Assembly (NCBI RefSeq): GCF_014284305.1
Contig: NZ_JACOFW010000002.1
Span: 248,001 to 312,000 of the forward strand
Reading direction: 5' to 3'
DNA length: 64,000 nt
Source of the DNA: Affinundibacterium seohonense
GTDB taxonomy: Bacteria; Pseudomonadota; Gammaproteobacteria; Burkholderiales; Burkholderiaceae_D
How positions within the stretch are numbered: the stretch's first letter is position 1; every line of letters starts with the position of its first letter. Positions 24,807 to 34,888 of the stretch are shown here, in pieces. The position numbers and the translations under genes are program-made. The notes beneath the pieces were generated by a model. The model saw only the letters and a list, made by a program, of their open reading frames with translations. It had not been told where the DNA came from and did not search any database.

Positions 24807-26081
24807 CTAACGCTTAGTGCGGAATAATTGTGGCAGCAGGCGCACCAGATGCGCGCGTTCTTCGCCTTGCGCTTGATGCAAAGCTTGCTGTGGACCGTGC
24901 AAGAATTTGGCTGTGATGCCTTTAGACAAAGCTTCTAACACCGCTTCTATATCATCGCCGCGTGCCAGCATTTTACGGGCGCGTTCTAATTCGTGTTGGC
25001 GTACTTGTTCACTGGTTTCGTGCAAATCTTGGATGACCGGTACTACATGACGACCATCAACCCAATGCATAAACGATTGCACCCGGGTCTCAATAATCGC
25101 TTCTGCTTGCGCCACTGCTGCATGACGATTTTCTAAACCGCTTTGCACTACGCTGGCTAGATCATCAACAGTGTACAAAAACACGTCGTCGAGTTGTGCG
25201 ACTTCGGATTCTATATCACGTGGTACGGCTAGGTCGACCATGAAAATTGGGCGATGTTTGCGTGTCTTAATTGCTCGTTCTACTAAACCGAGACCGATGA
25301 TGGGTAGTGAAGATGCTGTGCAAGAAATGATGATGTCGAATTCATGTAAGCAATTCGGCAACTCAGCCAGACGAATCGCTTTGCCGCCAAAACGATTGGC
25401 GAGTGTTTCACCACGTTCTAAGGTGCGATTGGCAATCGTAATGTTCTTAGGATTTTGTGCAGCAAAATGCGTTGCGCACAGTTCTATCATTTCACCTGCG
25501 CCGATAAACAGCACTTTTTGATCCGCAATTTTGTCGAAAATGCGTTGTGATAAACGTACTGCCGCTGCCGCCATAGAAACACTATGTGCTCCAATTTCTG
25601 TCGTCGAACGGACTTCTTTCGCCACCGCAAAGGTACGTTGAAACAATTGATGCAAATAAGTGCCGAGTCCACCCGCTTCGTCAGCTTGACGTACCGCTTC
25701 TTTCATCTGCCCGAGAATCTGCGGTTCACCTAAGACCATAGAATCTAAACCAGAAGCCACGCGGAAGGCGTGACGCACTGCATTGTCTTGCGGTAGGGTG
25801 TAGAGATGGTGGCGTAAATCTGCGTAAGGCAACTTATGAAAATCTGCCAAAAAATGCGCAGTCATATCGATAGGATTGTCTACATCGGCAACCGCGTATA
25901 GTTCAGTACGATTGCATGTCGATAAGACCGCTGTCTCTGATGCCTGAGTCGATCCGTTACGTGCAAACCACGAGCGCGCGCCTACCACTGCCTGAGAAAT
26001 TTGCTCAGGAGAGAACGCCACCTTCTCTCGTAAAGAGACAGGGGCAGTCGTGTGATTGAGGCCGACGGCGAGTAGTTGCAT
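24807..26081 (-). CDS. hemA: Glutamyl-tRNA reductase
   Basis: A 424-residue enzyme that reduces glutamyl-tRNA to glutamate-1-semialdehyde, the first step of C5-pathway tetrapyrrole synthesis. The N-terminus [20 protein letters not shown] and the catalytic Cys56 in [11 protein letters not shown] are diagnostic. The NADPH-binding motif VLFIGAGEM follows, then the C-terminal dimerisation domain. It heads the hemA-prfA pair. The KamDE mutase in the same window needs cobalamin, also a tetrapyrrole, though no direct link is shown. Confidence 0.98.
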   Translation of the reverse strand: MQLLAVGLNHTTAPVSLREKVAFSPEQISQAVVGARSWFARNGSTQASETAVLSTCNRTELYAVADVDNPIDMTAHFLADFHKLPYADLRHHLYTLPQDNAVRHAFRVASGLDSMVLGEPQILGQMKEAVRQADEAGGLGTYLHQLFQRTFAVAKEVRSTTEIGAHSVSMAAAAVRLSQRIFDKIADQKVLFIGAGEMIELCATHFAAQNPKNITIANRTLERGETLANRFGGKAIRLAELPNCLHEFDIIISCTASSLPIIGLGLVERAIKTRKHRPIFMVDLAVPRDIESEVAQLDDVFLYTVDDLASVVQSGLENRHAAVAQAEAIIETRVQSFMHWVDGRHVVPVIQDLHETSEQVRQHELERARKMLARGDDIEAVLEALSKGITAKFLHGPQQALHQAQGEERAHLVRLLPQLFRTKR

Positions 26082-26341
26082 AGGATTATTTGGTTGGAGG
26101 GCGCCATTATAGCGCGACTCGCCTCATCCTTCATCATCGCTTAGGGCTTCTTGCTTTAAATTAATATGCTGAGGAAACGAAGATTATCAAAGCATGTATA
26201 ACGGATTTTTCTAAATGCAACTTTTTATTTAATTTATTTTATTTAATTGAAGTAAGTGAATTTACTAATATGTAGCATCGTTGCTAGCATATATTGTAAC
26301 ATGCAGGCATTTTGCCAGAAACGAACTTATTGGAGACTATT

Positions 26342-26521
26342 ATGAAAAGTAAATTGAGTAAGAAGATTTGTTTTGCCACACTTTTGTTTTTTGCATCGAT
26401 GAGTGCATCGTTCGCGATGGCACCACAGTGGGTAGAATGTGTTGAAGCGTGCAAAGAAGCTGGCGGGAGTTTTATTCCATGCTACGATTTTTGCCGCGAA
26501 CTTTTCCCTCCGAATCCTTAA
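26342..26521 (+). CDS. Small secreted peptide with CX3C-X9-CX3C cysteines
   Basis: 59 residues. A Lys-rich start and hydrophobic segment end in ASFA, so cleavage should release a ~34-residue peptide. Its four cysteines are spaced C-3-C-9-C-3-C (CVEAC ... CYDFC), which suggests a disulfide-stapled helical hairpin. The leader TTGGAGACT before the ATG is the same as that of the peptide gene at 37934. The longer frame starting at 26312 is rejected. A perfect 10-bp hairpin (26571-26599) follows. No family is recognised. A TonB receptor and a membrane-bound glutaredoxin-like gene lie downstream. Confidence 0.75.
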   Translation: MKSKLSKKICFATLLFFASMSASFAMAPQWVECVEACKEAGGSFIPCYDFCRELFPPNP

Positions 26522-26570
26522 CAGCTAGAGTAATTTGCAATTGATAAAGTATTGCAATTGACTTGTGTGA

Positions 26571-26599
26571 TTTCACGATCTGAATCATTGATCGTGAAA
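26571..26599 (+). terminator. Hairpin after the small peptide gene
   Basis: TTTCACGATC and GATCGTGAAA form a perfect 10-bp stem with a 9-nt loop, 50 bp after the peptide stop. No T run follows, so it may stabilise or attenuate the transcript and not fully end it. A second weaker stem (TTGCAAT/ATTGCAA) lies just before it. Confidence 0.5.
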
Positions 26600-26703
26600 C
26601 TGCGCTTGGTTGCTAAACGTGACGATTAAACCTTCGTTAGTCTCGACAGATAGGTTGAAAGACTTTTGTATGGCAATAGAGTAGTCTTAATTTAAAGAAT
26701 TTT

Positions 26704-27045
26704 ATGAAAACTTTTATTTATTTTTGTCCGCTCAAACTAGTTATTGTAAGTTTTATTTTTGTCATCGGGGGAACATCTGTCGCTAAGGTGAGTTCACAAG
26801 ACGAAGTGCCGAAGCCAAAAACGCGAAAAGAATGTGTCAAGATGTTTAAGGAGAAATTTAGCGATCCGGTCGATATCTCAGCCCAAGCTAGTAAGGAATT
26901 ACTTCAACTCATTCAGGACTTGGAAACCGCGACCGATCCTGATAAGCGAAAATTGTTAGAGGAAAAGAAGAAGGTAGAAATGGTGAAGTTCTCGGAAAAT
27001 ATAGACGCGCTAGCCAACAAACTGTGTGATCGCTTAATTAAGTAA
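26704..27045 (+). CDS. Secreted or membrane-anchored hypothetical protein
   Basis: 113 residues. The first ~27 residues are hydrophobic and end in GGTSVAKV, a signal peptide or anchor. The mature part is charged and helical (KELLQLIQDLE, then KRKLLEEKKKVEMVKF) with two cysteines, one near each end (KECVK, KLCDR), which could pair. No family is recognised. It lies between the cysteine peptide and the TonB receptor on the same strand, so it is probably part of the same unit. The ribosome-binding site is weak (AAAGAATTTT). Confidence 0.65.
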   Translation: MKTFIYFCPLKLVIVSFIFVIGGTSVAKVSSQDEVPKPKTRKECVKMFKEKFSDPVDISAQASKELLQLIQDLETATDPDKRKLLEEKKKVEMVKFSENIDALANKLCDRLIK

Positions 27046-27106
27046 TGAGTCTTTTTTATGCATACGTTGATACGACGGCAGTCCAAGGAAAGAGTGAGAA
27101 ATATCT

Positions 27107-29347
27107 GTGCGTAAATTGAATGTAATTTGTGGCTTGCTACTGTGTTGCACACCAGCATGGAGCCAGAATCTTTCCACCGCTACTCAAAAGAGCGCCGACA
27201 ATACTATTGATAAAAGGGCAGATAAAATCGAGCCTCAAAAAGTCACCATTAATGCAGCACAAACAGACATTGCCGCCAGTCGTGATTTCGCTGCCGGTAA
27301 GCTCATTATTGGACGTCAAAGAATCGCAGAAAGTGGTTTACAAAATGCGGCGGAAATGCTCAAACGTGAGCCCGCCGTGACCGTCGGTAAAGATGGGCAA
27401 ATTGGTTTGTTGGGTTTGCCTGGCTACACCCAGATTCTATTAAATGGTCAAAATCCAGTCGGTAGAAATCCTTTGGACATGGATTTGTCTGAAATCGAAC
27501 GAATAGAAATTATTAAGTCTGCGACCGCTCAGACCGGACCCTTTGGGATCGCTGGGTCGATTAATATCATTACAAGGAAGATAGCGCGCACCAAGTCTCA
27601 GCAAGTCTCTGCTGGCGTGAAAGACGCGGCTGGTGCTTATGGGGTAAATGGTGCTTGGTCGATTAACGAAGCGAGTCTGGATAGCCCATGGCAGTCGAGA
27701 TTATCGGTTTCCGTCGATCGGAGACATGATAAGAACCCTTTCGTCTTTGTGCAAAACGAAGGAGATAGCGAGCAAAAAGCGCCAGCGCAATTTCAAGGCC
27801 AAGGGCGAACTGAAAACATCCTTGAAGGATTGAGCATTGAATCGAATTTCGCGTATCGATTTAATACCGAAAATACGCTGTCGTTTAATCCTAGCGCGAA
27901 CTATCTAAAATTAGATACTCAAAATGAGGAGGATCGTTATTATGCAAATGGGACACTGTGGCAAATCCTCGGGAATTCAAATACAAAATTATTGATGCTC
28001 AGCGCACCACTATCCTGGAGTCGCCAAGTTGGAGAGGATGGTCAACTAAAAGTCGATGTAAGTGCAAGTCGCAATCAAGTTTTAACCAGCTCCGATAGCC
28101 GCAATAGGCTAAATGCCCCGTCCCCGATGACTAGTCATTCCCTGAGTGAAGACAATACAGACACGAACACCTATCGCCTCAACGTCAATTATGTACAGAG
28201 TATGGAAGGTGGACACGAACTTACTACAGGCTTGAATTGGACGAAGAAAGTGCAAAATTCTACTAATCATTATTGGCTCAATGGCCGGCCTGATGTGAGT
28301 CTGGCTCAGTTTGGTGCCGCTAATCGTTTAGATAATGCGGCGCTTCGTTTATTTATACAAGACGAATGGCGCATGAATAAAACTACCGCTTTCAATGCGG
28401 GCATGTCAGGTGAGGATAGTGCCTCTGATATTCGCGAGGGACCTTTAGTCAGTCGAGCGCATTATCGGGTATGGTCGCCGACGTTTCATTTTTCTAAAAA
28501 GGTCCCGGGCGATATCAAACGACAATTTCGATTGTCTTTGGCCAAAAGTTTTAAAGCCCCCTATGCAAGTAGTTTGATGTTGCGACCCAATGTGAATGTG
28601 CTTGCCCCGTGTTCTTCTTACTTGGTGTGCCCTCAAAATTCGCTCGACACAACTGATAGTGCCGGCAATCCAGGCTTGCAAGCGGAGCGCGCCTTGGCAC
28701 TCAATTTAAGTTACGAACATGGATTGAGTGACGATAGTCAAATTGGTTTTGAAGTCTATGCAAGACAGATAGAGCAGCAGTTTGGGCGAGCAATTTCACT
28801 TGAAACGGTTGCCTGGTCAACGCTGCCACGGTATGTGAGTCGTCCGGTCAATATAGGTGATGCGCAGATTGTTGGTGCTAGTGTTGATTGGACATTGGCC
28901 TTGCGTGACGCGTGGCAAACAGCACCGAAGATAGAGGTTAGAGGTAGTGTTGGCCGCGCGCATTCTGTCGTGAGTAATTTGCCTGCACCATATAACCATC
29001 TCGAAGGCCAAACACCGTGGCGCGCCAAATTGGGCATGACTTACGATGTGACCGGCGTACCTTTGAAAATCAATGTCGATGCGAACTGGCTGCCTGGTGA
29101 CTGGATACGCAATAATCTAGTCCAAAAAACTTACGAATCGAGACACGCCTCTTACAGTGCGAATGCGACATGGACGGCCAGCAAAACGATGAAGTGGATC
29201 ATGAGTTTAAACAATCTGTTTGCGCCTACTAAGTACGGCATAAAAGAGTATATCTTCGAGGGAAATTCAGGTCAAAAATTCATACAAAGACAATCCGAGA
29301 AAACCAGTTATACGCAGCTAAGTGTGCGTGTAGAGATAAAATTGTAG
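27107..29347 (+). CDS. TonB-dependent outer-membrane receptor
   Basis: 746 residues, starting with GTG (MRKLNVICGLLLCCTPAWSQ, a signal peptide). The plug domain runs to about residue 155, with LLGLPGYTQILLNGQNP and IERIEIIKSATAQTGPFGIAGSINIITRK. A ~580-residue barrel follows, of the OMP_b-brl/FecA-like class. It lacks a clear N-terminal signalling domain. Unlike most such proteins it ends in Leu (SVRVEIKL), not Phe or Trp. It lies between the secreted 113-residue protein and the membrane glutaredoxin-like gene, only 9 bp from the latter. Ligand unknown. Confidence 0.9.
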   Translation: MRKLNVICGLLLCCTPAWSQNLSTATQKSADNTIDKRADKIEPQKVTINAAQTDIAASRDFAAGKLIIGRQRIAESGLQNAAEMLKREPAVTVGKDGQIGLLGLPGYTQILLNGQNPVGRNPLDMDLSEIERIEIIKSATAQTGPFGIAGSINIITRKIARTKSQQVSAGVKDAAGAYGVNGAWSINEASLDSPWQSRLSVSVDRRHDKNPFVFVQNEGDSEQKAPAQFQGQGRTENILEGLSIESNFAYRFNTENTLSFNPSANYLKLDTQNEEDRYYANGTLWQILGNSNTKLLMLSAPLSWSRQVGEDGQLKVDVSASRNQVLTSSDSRNRLNAPSPMTSHSLSEDNTDTNTYRLNVNYVQSMEGGHELTTGLNWTKKVQNSTNHYWLNGRPDVSLAQFGAANRLDNAALRLFIQDEWRMNKTTAFNAGMSGEDSASDIREGPLVSRAHYRVWSPTFHFSKKVPGDIKRQFRLSLAKSFKAPYASSLMLRPNVNVLAPCSSYLVCPQNSLDTTDSAGNPGLQAERALALNLSYEHGLSDDSQIGFEVYARQIEQQFGRAISLETVAWSTLPRYVSRPVNIGDAQIVGASVDWTLALRDAWQTAPKIEVRGSVGRAHSVVSNLPAPYNHLEGQTPWRAKLGMTYDVTGVPLKINVDANWLPGDWIRNNLVQKTYESRHASYSANATWTASKTMKWIMSLNNLFAPTKYGIKEYIFEGNSGQKFIQRQSEKTSYTQLSVRVEIKL

Positions 29348-29356
29348 AGAGAGATT

Positions 29357-29755
29357 ATGCAAGGTAAGGTAAAAATTTGGCTTAGAGATGGCGTAGTATT
29401 ATTAGCGACTATTGCTTTGGCTATTTGGTTGGGCGCGCAACTACCGAGATGGTATTCAATGGTAAAAGGGCCATTCAAAAATGGTGATTACTCACAGCAT
29501 GTTAAGTCGCAAACTTACGCACTTACCTTATATGGCACTTCTACATGCCCTCACTGTGATACGGCGCGTCGTTTTTTGAACGAGGCGGGGATTCTGTTTA
29601 ATGATTTAGTCGTAGATAAGTCTAAAGTCGCGGAAGTTGCCTACAAAACCTTGGGCGAAAAAGCCGTTCCTGTTTTTGTAAGTGAGGACAAATTGATCGT
29701 AGGTTTTGATAAAGAGGCTTATCTCAAATTGATAGCGTCGGTGAAGTCTAAATAG
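29357..29755 (+). CDS. Membrane-anchored glutaredoxin-like protein, copy 1
   Basis: 132 residues. One helix (about residues 12-29) follows a Lys/Arg-rich start, so the C-terminal domain should face the periplasm. The linker carries LPRW and GDYSQ. The glutaredoxin/thioredoxin-like domain has active site CPHC (in YGTSTCPHCDTARRFL) and a cis-Pro in KAVPVFV. It probably reduces, oxidises or isomerises thiols of an envelope protein. It lies 9 bp after the TonB receptor and ~2.8 kb after the cysteine peptide. Paralogue at 37402. Confidence 0.85.
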   Translation: MQGKVKIWLRDGVVLLATIALAIWLGAQLPRWYSMVKGPFKNGDYSQHVKSQTYALTLYGTSTCPHCDTARRFLNEAGILFNDLVVDKSKVAEVAYKTLGEKAVPVFVSEDKLIVGFDKEAYLKLIASVKSK

Positions 29756-29802
29756 ATAATCTGAATCAGTGGGAATGCGCTTGTTGAAAAATTTACGCAT
29801 TT

Positions 29803-32265
29803 TTAACTATTGTGTGCCGGAATGTCGATCTTAAAACAAGTCCCTTCTCCTGGCACGCTGGTAAAACCGATCTGCGCAAAATGGCGGTCAATGACGGTTT
29901 TGACAAACACCATGCCCAAGCCTATGCCGTCATTTTTGATTTGTTCTGCGGATTTTCCATAGCCTAATCTTTGGAATCGTTGGAATAAGCGACTTTGATC
30001 AGAGCGGGCGATGCCATAGCCTTGATCTTGTATGCAACAGACAATGATGTCGTTCAGATTTTTTGTTTCGAACGCTAAAGTACAGGTGACGATGGTATCG
30101 GTAGGGCTATATTTGATCGCATTCGATAAGAGATTGGTCAGTACTCGCGTCATTAAGCTGCGATCCACCCGTACTGGATAATCGCCTTCAGGAATGTTGG
30201 TGACGAGCTGTATGCGTTTTGCTTTGGCGAGCGTCCACATTTCTTCGGTGGCATCGATCAAGATGTCTTGGAAATCCAATTCGCTGTAACGATATTCATT
30301 CGATTCGGCGTGCGCGAGTTGAACAAAACTATCTGCCAAACTCAGCGTGGTGTTGGATGCTTTTTCGATGCGGCTTAAGAAGTCCTCGTGAAGAATGGCT
30401 GTTTTAGTATTTTTCTGCAATTCGATTAAGGCCAAAATCGATGCCTGTGGTGCCCGCATATCGTGCGAAATGAAGTGCAGTGTCTCATCGCGACGGCGTT
30501 CTGCCTGACGAATGTCTGAAATATCAATGATGCTGATAATCCAACCGATCAAGACTTTTTTTCCTGAATAGCAAGGTGCACTTTTGATGATTAAATCCCG
30601 TCCTTTGGGGTCGAGAACTTCGACGCCTCTCATCAAAATATCGCTTTGTTTAAGATCCAGAATATGCCACCAGCTAAAGCTATCGCGTTCACTGGTGTAG
30701 ACTGTGTGCGGGTGACTCATGTTGGAGAAAAGATATGGGACCAATGTGTCGATCACATGCGGCATTCCTATGCTTTTGAAATACTCGATAGCGCTGGGAT
30801 TGGTGAGTACGACATTGCCATCGGTTGTGGTGACCATGGTAGCGTCGGGTAAGCTGGTTAAACTATCGGTAACGAACTGACGCAGATCTCGTACCCGCCT
30901 TGCTGCTGCTTGCATGGCGTTAATATGACGTTCTAATTTATCTTCAATGGCGCGTTTGATAGGCGCTTGACTGCCATTTGCCAATGTCATGTCAGGATTG
31001 AACTCTGGCAATAAATGTGGTTCTTGGTCGAGTAAGATGAATTCTTCACCCAAGAATCCGATTGCTGCTTCTAGTCTGCGCCAACTCCATAAAGGATAGG
31101 CGACTAGCAGCACCATGACGCTGCTGGCTGGTGGTAGCCAAAAACCAAAGTGGAGTAGGACCACGCTAGCGATCAGGGCACCAGAAATTAGGGTAATGAC
31201 GGTAAGTAGCGCAACACGTGGCGAGAAAAATAGAAAGCTGAGTAAGGCAAGCAATACAGTGAGCAAGCTCGCGGCGGTGGTTTGCCATAGGCTAGCCTTG
31301 ATGATAGAGCGGCCATCTAGCAAACTGGCGAGAATATTGGCGTTGATTTCGATGCCTGATAAGGCACCGTCATTGGAGGTCACTGGTGTAGGGAATGCAT
31401 CGGCCATGCCTTGTGCGGTTGGGCCGACTAAAACGTATTTATCGCGAAAGAAGTCTGTGGGCACTTCACCACGAAGAACCGACACATAGGGAACGGAGCT
31501 GAAATGACCGCTACTTCCATAATAGGGAATGTGCATCTGAAAGTCGCGATGCCAGATGCCTTTTTCTGTTGTACTAGTAGCCTGATTCGCCACCGTGCCG
31601 GGAAAAGTTTTTAGGTCCGCAATCGCGAGAGGCTTAGCTTGCCCAATTGTATATAGAGCCAGCGCGAAATGTGGCCACCATTGTCCTTGTGTACCCTCAC
31701 GCAAAAATACGCTGCGAGCGACACCATCGACGTCTAATTCAATATGAATATGTCCCAGAGCGTCAGCTTGATTGGCCAGCGCAGGAATAGGGGCAACTGC
31801 CTGTAAGCCAGCACCTGCGTTCATGGAAATTAAGGGTAATACGACCTTGCTGTTGTTCAGCGCCGACGCGAGTAATTGGTCGCCATCAGCGTTGGTAGTT
31901 TCGGTTGGCTGCCGTGCGGATTCTGCCTCAGAAAATAAGATATCCACGCCGATAGCGCGTGGTTTTGACAGATTGATTTGCTCAATCAGCTGGGCGTGGC
32001 GGGCTCGTGACCACGGCCATTTTCCTAACTCATTGAGGCTGAAATCATCAATCGCAACAATGATAATGTCTTCACGTGCCGGGTGACTTTGTGTGCGTAA
32101 AAGCTGGTCGTAAGCACTTTGGTCGAGGCGTTGTAGACTATCCGTTGTGATCAGGAGTGTCGCCAACCCCAATAAAAACAGTGCGAGCACCAGCCACTCA
32201 CGCAAGGCAATCTGCTTGCCTTGAATAGATTCCTTGCGGGTGGTTTTTCGCTTGGTATTGAACAT
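29803..32265 (-). CDS. CHASE2-domain sensor histidine kinase
   Basis: 820 residues. An N-terminal membrane helix is followed by a large periplasmic CHASE2 domain (IIIVAIDDFSLNELGKWPWSR, IGVDILFSE), then three helices at about residues 345-405. The cytoplasmic part has a PAS-like region and the HisKA box LHFISHDMRAPQ with the phosphorylated His. A HATPase_c domain follows, with N-box LTNLLSNAIKYSP and GIARSDQSRLF/GIGLGM. It is the last gene of an operon with a FecR/LysM protein and an OmpR-type regulator, its likely partner. Signal unknown; CHASE2 senses an extracytoplasmic cue. Confidence 0.93.
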   Translation of the reverse strand: MFNTKRKTTRKESIQGKQIALREWLVLALFLLGLATLLITTDSLQRLDQSAYDQLLRTQSHPAREDIIIVAIDDFSLNELGKWPWSRARHAQLIEQINLSKPRAIGVDILFSEAESARQPTETTNADGDQLLASALNNSKVVLPLISMNAGAGLQAVAPIPALANQADALGHIHIELDVDGVARSVFLREGTQGQWWPHFALALYTIGQAKPLAIADLKTFPGTVANQATSTTEKGIWHRDFQMHIPYYGSSGHFSSVPYVSVLRGEVPTDFFRDKYVLVGPTAQGMADAFPTPVTSNDGALSGIEINANILASLLDGRSIIKASLWQTTAASLLTVLLALLSFLFFSPRVALLTVITLISGALIASVVLLHFGFWLPPASSVMVLLVAYPLWSWRRLEAAIGFLGEEFILLDQEPHLLPEFNPDMTLANGSQAPIKRAIEDKLERHINAMQAAARRVRDLRQFVTDSLTSLPDATMVTTTDGNVVLTNPSAIEYFKSIGMPHVIDTLVPYLFSNMSHPHTVYTSERDSFSWWHILDLKQSDILMRGVEVLDPKGRDLIIKSAPCYSGKKVLIGWIISIIDISDIRQAERRRDETLHFISHDMRAPQASILALIELQKNTKTAILHEDFLSRIEKASNTTLSLADSFVQLAHAESNEYRYSELDFQDILIDATEEMWTLAKAKRIQLVTNIPEGDYPVRVDRSLMTRVLTNLLSNAIKYSPTDTIVTCTLAFETKNLNDIIVCCIQDQGYGIARSDQSRLFQRFQRLGYGKSAEQIKNDGIGLGMVFVKTVIDRHFAQIGFTSVPGEGTCFKIDIPAHNS

Positions 32266-32310
32266 AAATTCTATCGATGCTGCTGGTGTCCAGTCACGCT
32301 TCCCGTAGGA

Positions 32311-34023
32311 TTATTGTTTGTTGGGTTGCACTGCGCCACTGCCAGAATTAAGTGGTTCGCCGCTACTCGTGGTCCAGCGAAGGACGATGTCGAACTTTTG
32401 TGGTTTGGAAAAACTCCCGATAATGCGATCTGCGTCAGTGGCGCGCACACGGATGTAGTAAGTGCCAGCCTCTGGGCGTGGAATGGTTAAATTAGGCTGA
32501 TCAAGTTCCTTACTCAGTAAGAGTTTTTTAAAGTCAGCATCTGAAGAGAGCTGCACTAAGAAACTTTGTCCCGGTTCGGCTGGCCAGGAGAAATTGATCT
32601 GGTTTTCGCCATTGTCGGCAAAGGTATTCATGCTCTGTGGTGGTAATACATTAAAACTCTGCACAGGTGAATAAGGACCTTGATCCACTACTCCATTTTT
32701 TTCGATGACGGAAGCGACTCTCCAGAAGTATTGATGAATGCCAAGCGCTCCAGTGGAGAACTCTGCCGCATCAATATTGGCTTGGTCAAGCACGATCTGT
32801 TTGAAAGTGGCATCGGTCGCGACTTGTAAATGATAAGACTTTGCTTCGCTTGATTGCGTCCATTTAAAATCGACATTCGTGGCACGGACTTTGTGTTTTG
32901 GATGCAGCAAAAATGGCGGTTCAGGACGCGCTTTTAAGGTGAAAGCTGTCGTAGAAGGAATGCCTTCTAACTGATTTTTATCGATGGCGGTGATACGAAT
33001 AAAATATTGACCATCGCTTATGCCATCGAATTTAAAGCGTAGATCTTGCCCCATGTTTTCTGCGATGACGTTTTGCACATTGGCGTCTTTCGCGATTTGT
33101 GCGCGGTAAGAGATTGCGTTGGGCACCGGATTGATGGCGAATTGTAGGCTAGGGCGTTCCTGCAGTTGAAATCCATCAAGCAAACTTGGGGCGGGTAATA
33201 GATCGATAGCCTTACCGACGCCAGCGCTACTGACGATATTGCCTTGTCCCGCTGGTAGCACGATAGCATTGGGTTTTTCTTTGTTGCCGACGGCGACGCC
33301 GCCTTCCAAGACTTCATTGGCAATTCCATTGTCGTTCACGCCGACACGGAAATGTGTGCCGCGAACACCTGCGATAGCCAGTGGTGAACTAACTTCAAAG
33401 CGACCTTTATTGTTGTTCAATGGACTGACGCGCGACTCGACTCGGCCTTGTACTAACTTGATCAGCGTGCGCGGACTTTTGACATACTTCGTCATGCGTA
33501 ATTTACTTAGGCTCACTTGGCTATTTGAAGGCACGGAGACCCGTGAATCATCTGGCAGGGCAAAGGTAACGAAGCTGTTTTTCTCAGTGTTGATTTGATT
33601 GCCTTCGTAGACGATGCTGCCTACCGCCAGATTGGTTTCAGTAGACCCGGCTTGAATCGCTTTCACATTACCCGCGAGAGCGACAACGGTGGCCTGACTG
33701 GCTTCTTCGACTAAGAGCTCGACGGGAATCAGGATGCCGTAGCCGATTGGGATGGCCCTATCATTGCCAATTTGATTTAATTTCCCTAATGCTTCCCAAT
33801 TGTTCGTGCTCGCTGTAAATTGTTTAGCGATCGTGATCAAGGTGTCGCGTTCCTGTGCATAGTACGTAATCCCAGCGGCATCGATTTTAATGCTGCCCGG
33901 TGCACCTTTGAGTTTTTCCGCGGCGCTGCTTTGACCTAAGGCTAGGATAAGAAATAGTGCTAGTGAACAGATGAGTTTGAAGGTCATTGATGTACGGGTG
34001 TCGGATAAAGGTGAATGAAGCAT
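32311..34023 (-). CDS. Secreted LysM and FecR domain protein with FN3-like repeats
   Basis: About 570 residues. I start at the ATG at 34023, which has an AGGAGA site; an upstream in-frame ATG has none. A signal peptide ends near GQSSAAE. A LysM-like segment (ITYYAQERDTLITIAKQF) binds glycan. A FecR domain (VSVPSNSQVSLSKLRM, AIAGVRGTHFRVGVNDNG) and two or three FN3-like repeats follow (for example FKWTQSSEAKSYHLQV). This domain set accompanies CHASE2 sensors and may relay cell-wall state to the kinase. It lies 45 bp from the kinase gene and 134 bp from the regulator gene. Confidence 0.88.
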   Translation of the reverse strand: MLHSPLSDTRTSMTFKLICSLALFLILALGQSSAAEKLKGAPGSIKIDAAGITYYAQERDTLITIAKQFTASTNNWEALGKLNQIGNDRAIPIGYGILIPVELLVEEASQATVVALAGNVKAIQAGSTETNLAVGSIVYEGNQINTEKNSFVTFALPDDSRVSVPSNSQVSLSKLRMTKYVKSPRTLIKLVQGRVESRVSPLNNNKGRFEVSSPLAIAGVRGTHFRVGVNDNGIANEVLEGGVAVGNKEKPNAIVLPAGQGNIVSSAGVGKAIDLLPAPSLLDGFQLQERPSLQFAINPVPNAISYRAQIAKDANVQNVIAENMGQDLRFKFDGISDGQYFIRITAIDKNQLEGIPSTTAFTLKARPEPPFLLHPKHKVRATNVDFKWTQSSEAKSYHLQVATDATFKQIVLDQANIDAAEFSTGALGIHQYFWRVASVIEKNGVVDQGPYSPVQSFNVLPPQSMNTFADNGENQINFSWPAEPGQSFLVQLSSDADFKKLLLSKELDQPNLTIPRPEAGTYYIRVRATDADRIIGSFSKPQKFDIVLRWTTSSGEPLNSGSGAVQPNKQ

Positions 34024-34157
34024 GCGTCTCTCCTGCGAAAGGTGATCAGATTTAACCATGACTTGATAGATTGAATCCAGGCTTGAGCGGCCTTGAGGGA
34101 GCCAAGAGCGGGTGCAAAAGAAAGTGCCGACACTGGTATCGTAGCGGCACGCATTGC

Positions 34158-34850
34158 TTACTCTTTTGCGAGTTGTTCTAGGCGATAGCCATAGCTGTAC
34201 ACAGGCGCTAGTCGAAAGCCATTTTCTGGACGCAAATCGAGTTTGCTACGAACTCTGGAAATATGGGTATCCATGGTACGTGAAGGAATTTCGATGTCAC
34301 GCGACCAGACGGCTTCTAAGATGTAGGCACGTGATAATGGACGTCCGAGATTTTGGAATAACAACAGCGCAAGATCGAATTCTTTTTGCGTTAGCTCGAT
34401 GGCCTCGCCATTGAGTTTGGCACGACTGGCACGTACTTCAAATTCATAGCTGCCAAAGGTGATGATTTCGCTCGCAGTTTGGGTAGGATAAGCCCGGCGC
34501 AGTAAGGCGTTTACGCGTGCAATTAATTCCGCACGACGAATAGGTTTAATCATGTAATCATCAGCACCAGCCGCTAAGCCGGCAACGATATCATCTTCTC
34601 CAGAGCGGCTAGTCATAAACAAGACAGGCAGGGTGGCGGATAATTTTTCACGAACCCAGTGCAAAATTTCGGTACCGCTCAGATCGGGTACTTGCCAGTC
34701 GAGAATCAACAGATCATAGCTTTCACGATGCAGTTGATGCAACATGGCTTTGCCACTGGTAAATGGATGGCAAACGTGATTGGCCTCAGTCAAAGTGGCG
34801 ACCGTCAGGTCGAGTAAATTCTGATCATCATCCAGTATGGCAATTCGCAT
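34158..34850 (-). CDS. OmpR/PhoB-family response regulator
   Basis: 230 residues. The receiver domain has acidic DDD at the N-terminus, phosphoacceptor Asp51 in LLILDWQVPDLSG and Lys in MIKPIRRAEL. The C-terminal winged helix reads ELTQKEFDLALLLFQN and MDTHISRVRSKLDLRPE. It is the first gene of the regulator-FecR-CHASE2 operon. It probably acts as the phosphorylation partner of the kinase at 29803 and binds DNA as a dimer. Targets are not evident in the window. Confidence 0.95.
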   Translation of the reverse strand: MRIAILDDDQNLLDLTVATLTEANHVCHPFTSGKAMLHQLHRESYDLLILDWQVPDLSGTEILHWVREKLSATLPVLFMTSRSGEDDIVAGLAAGADDYMIKPIRRAELIARVNALLRRAYPTQTASEIITFGSYEFEVRASRAKLNGEAIELTQKEFDLALLLFQNLGRPLSRAYILEAVWSRDIEIPSRTMDTHISRVRSKLDLRPENGFRLAPVYSYGYRLEQLAKE

Positions 34851-34888
34851 AGATTCTTGGGTAAAAAAACTTGGTTACGATCGAAAAC

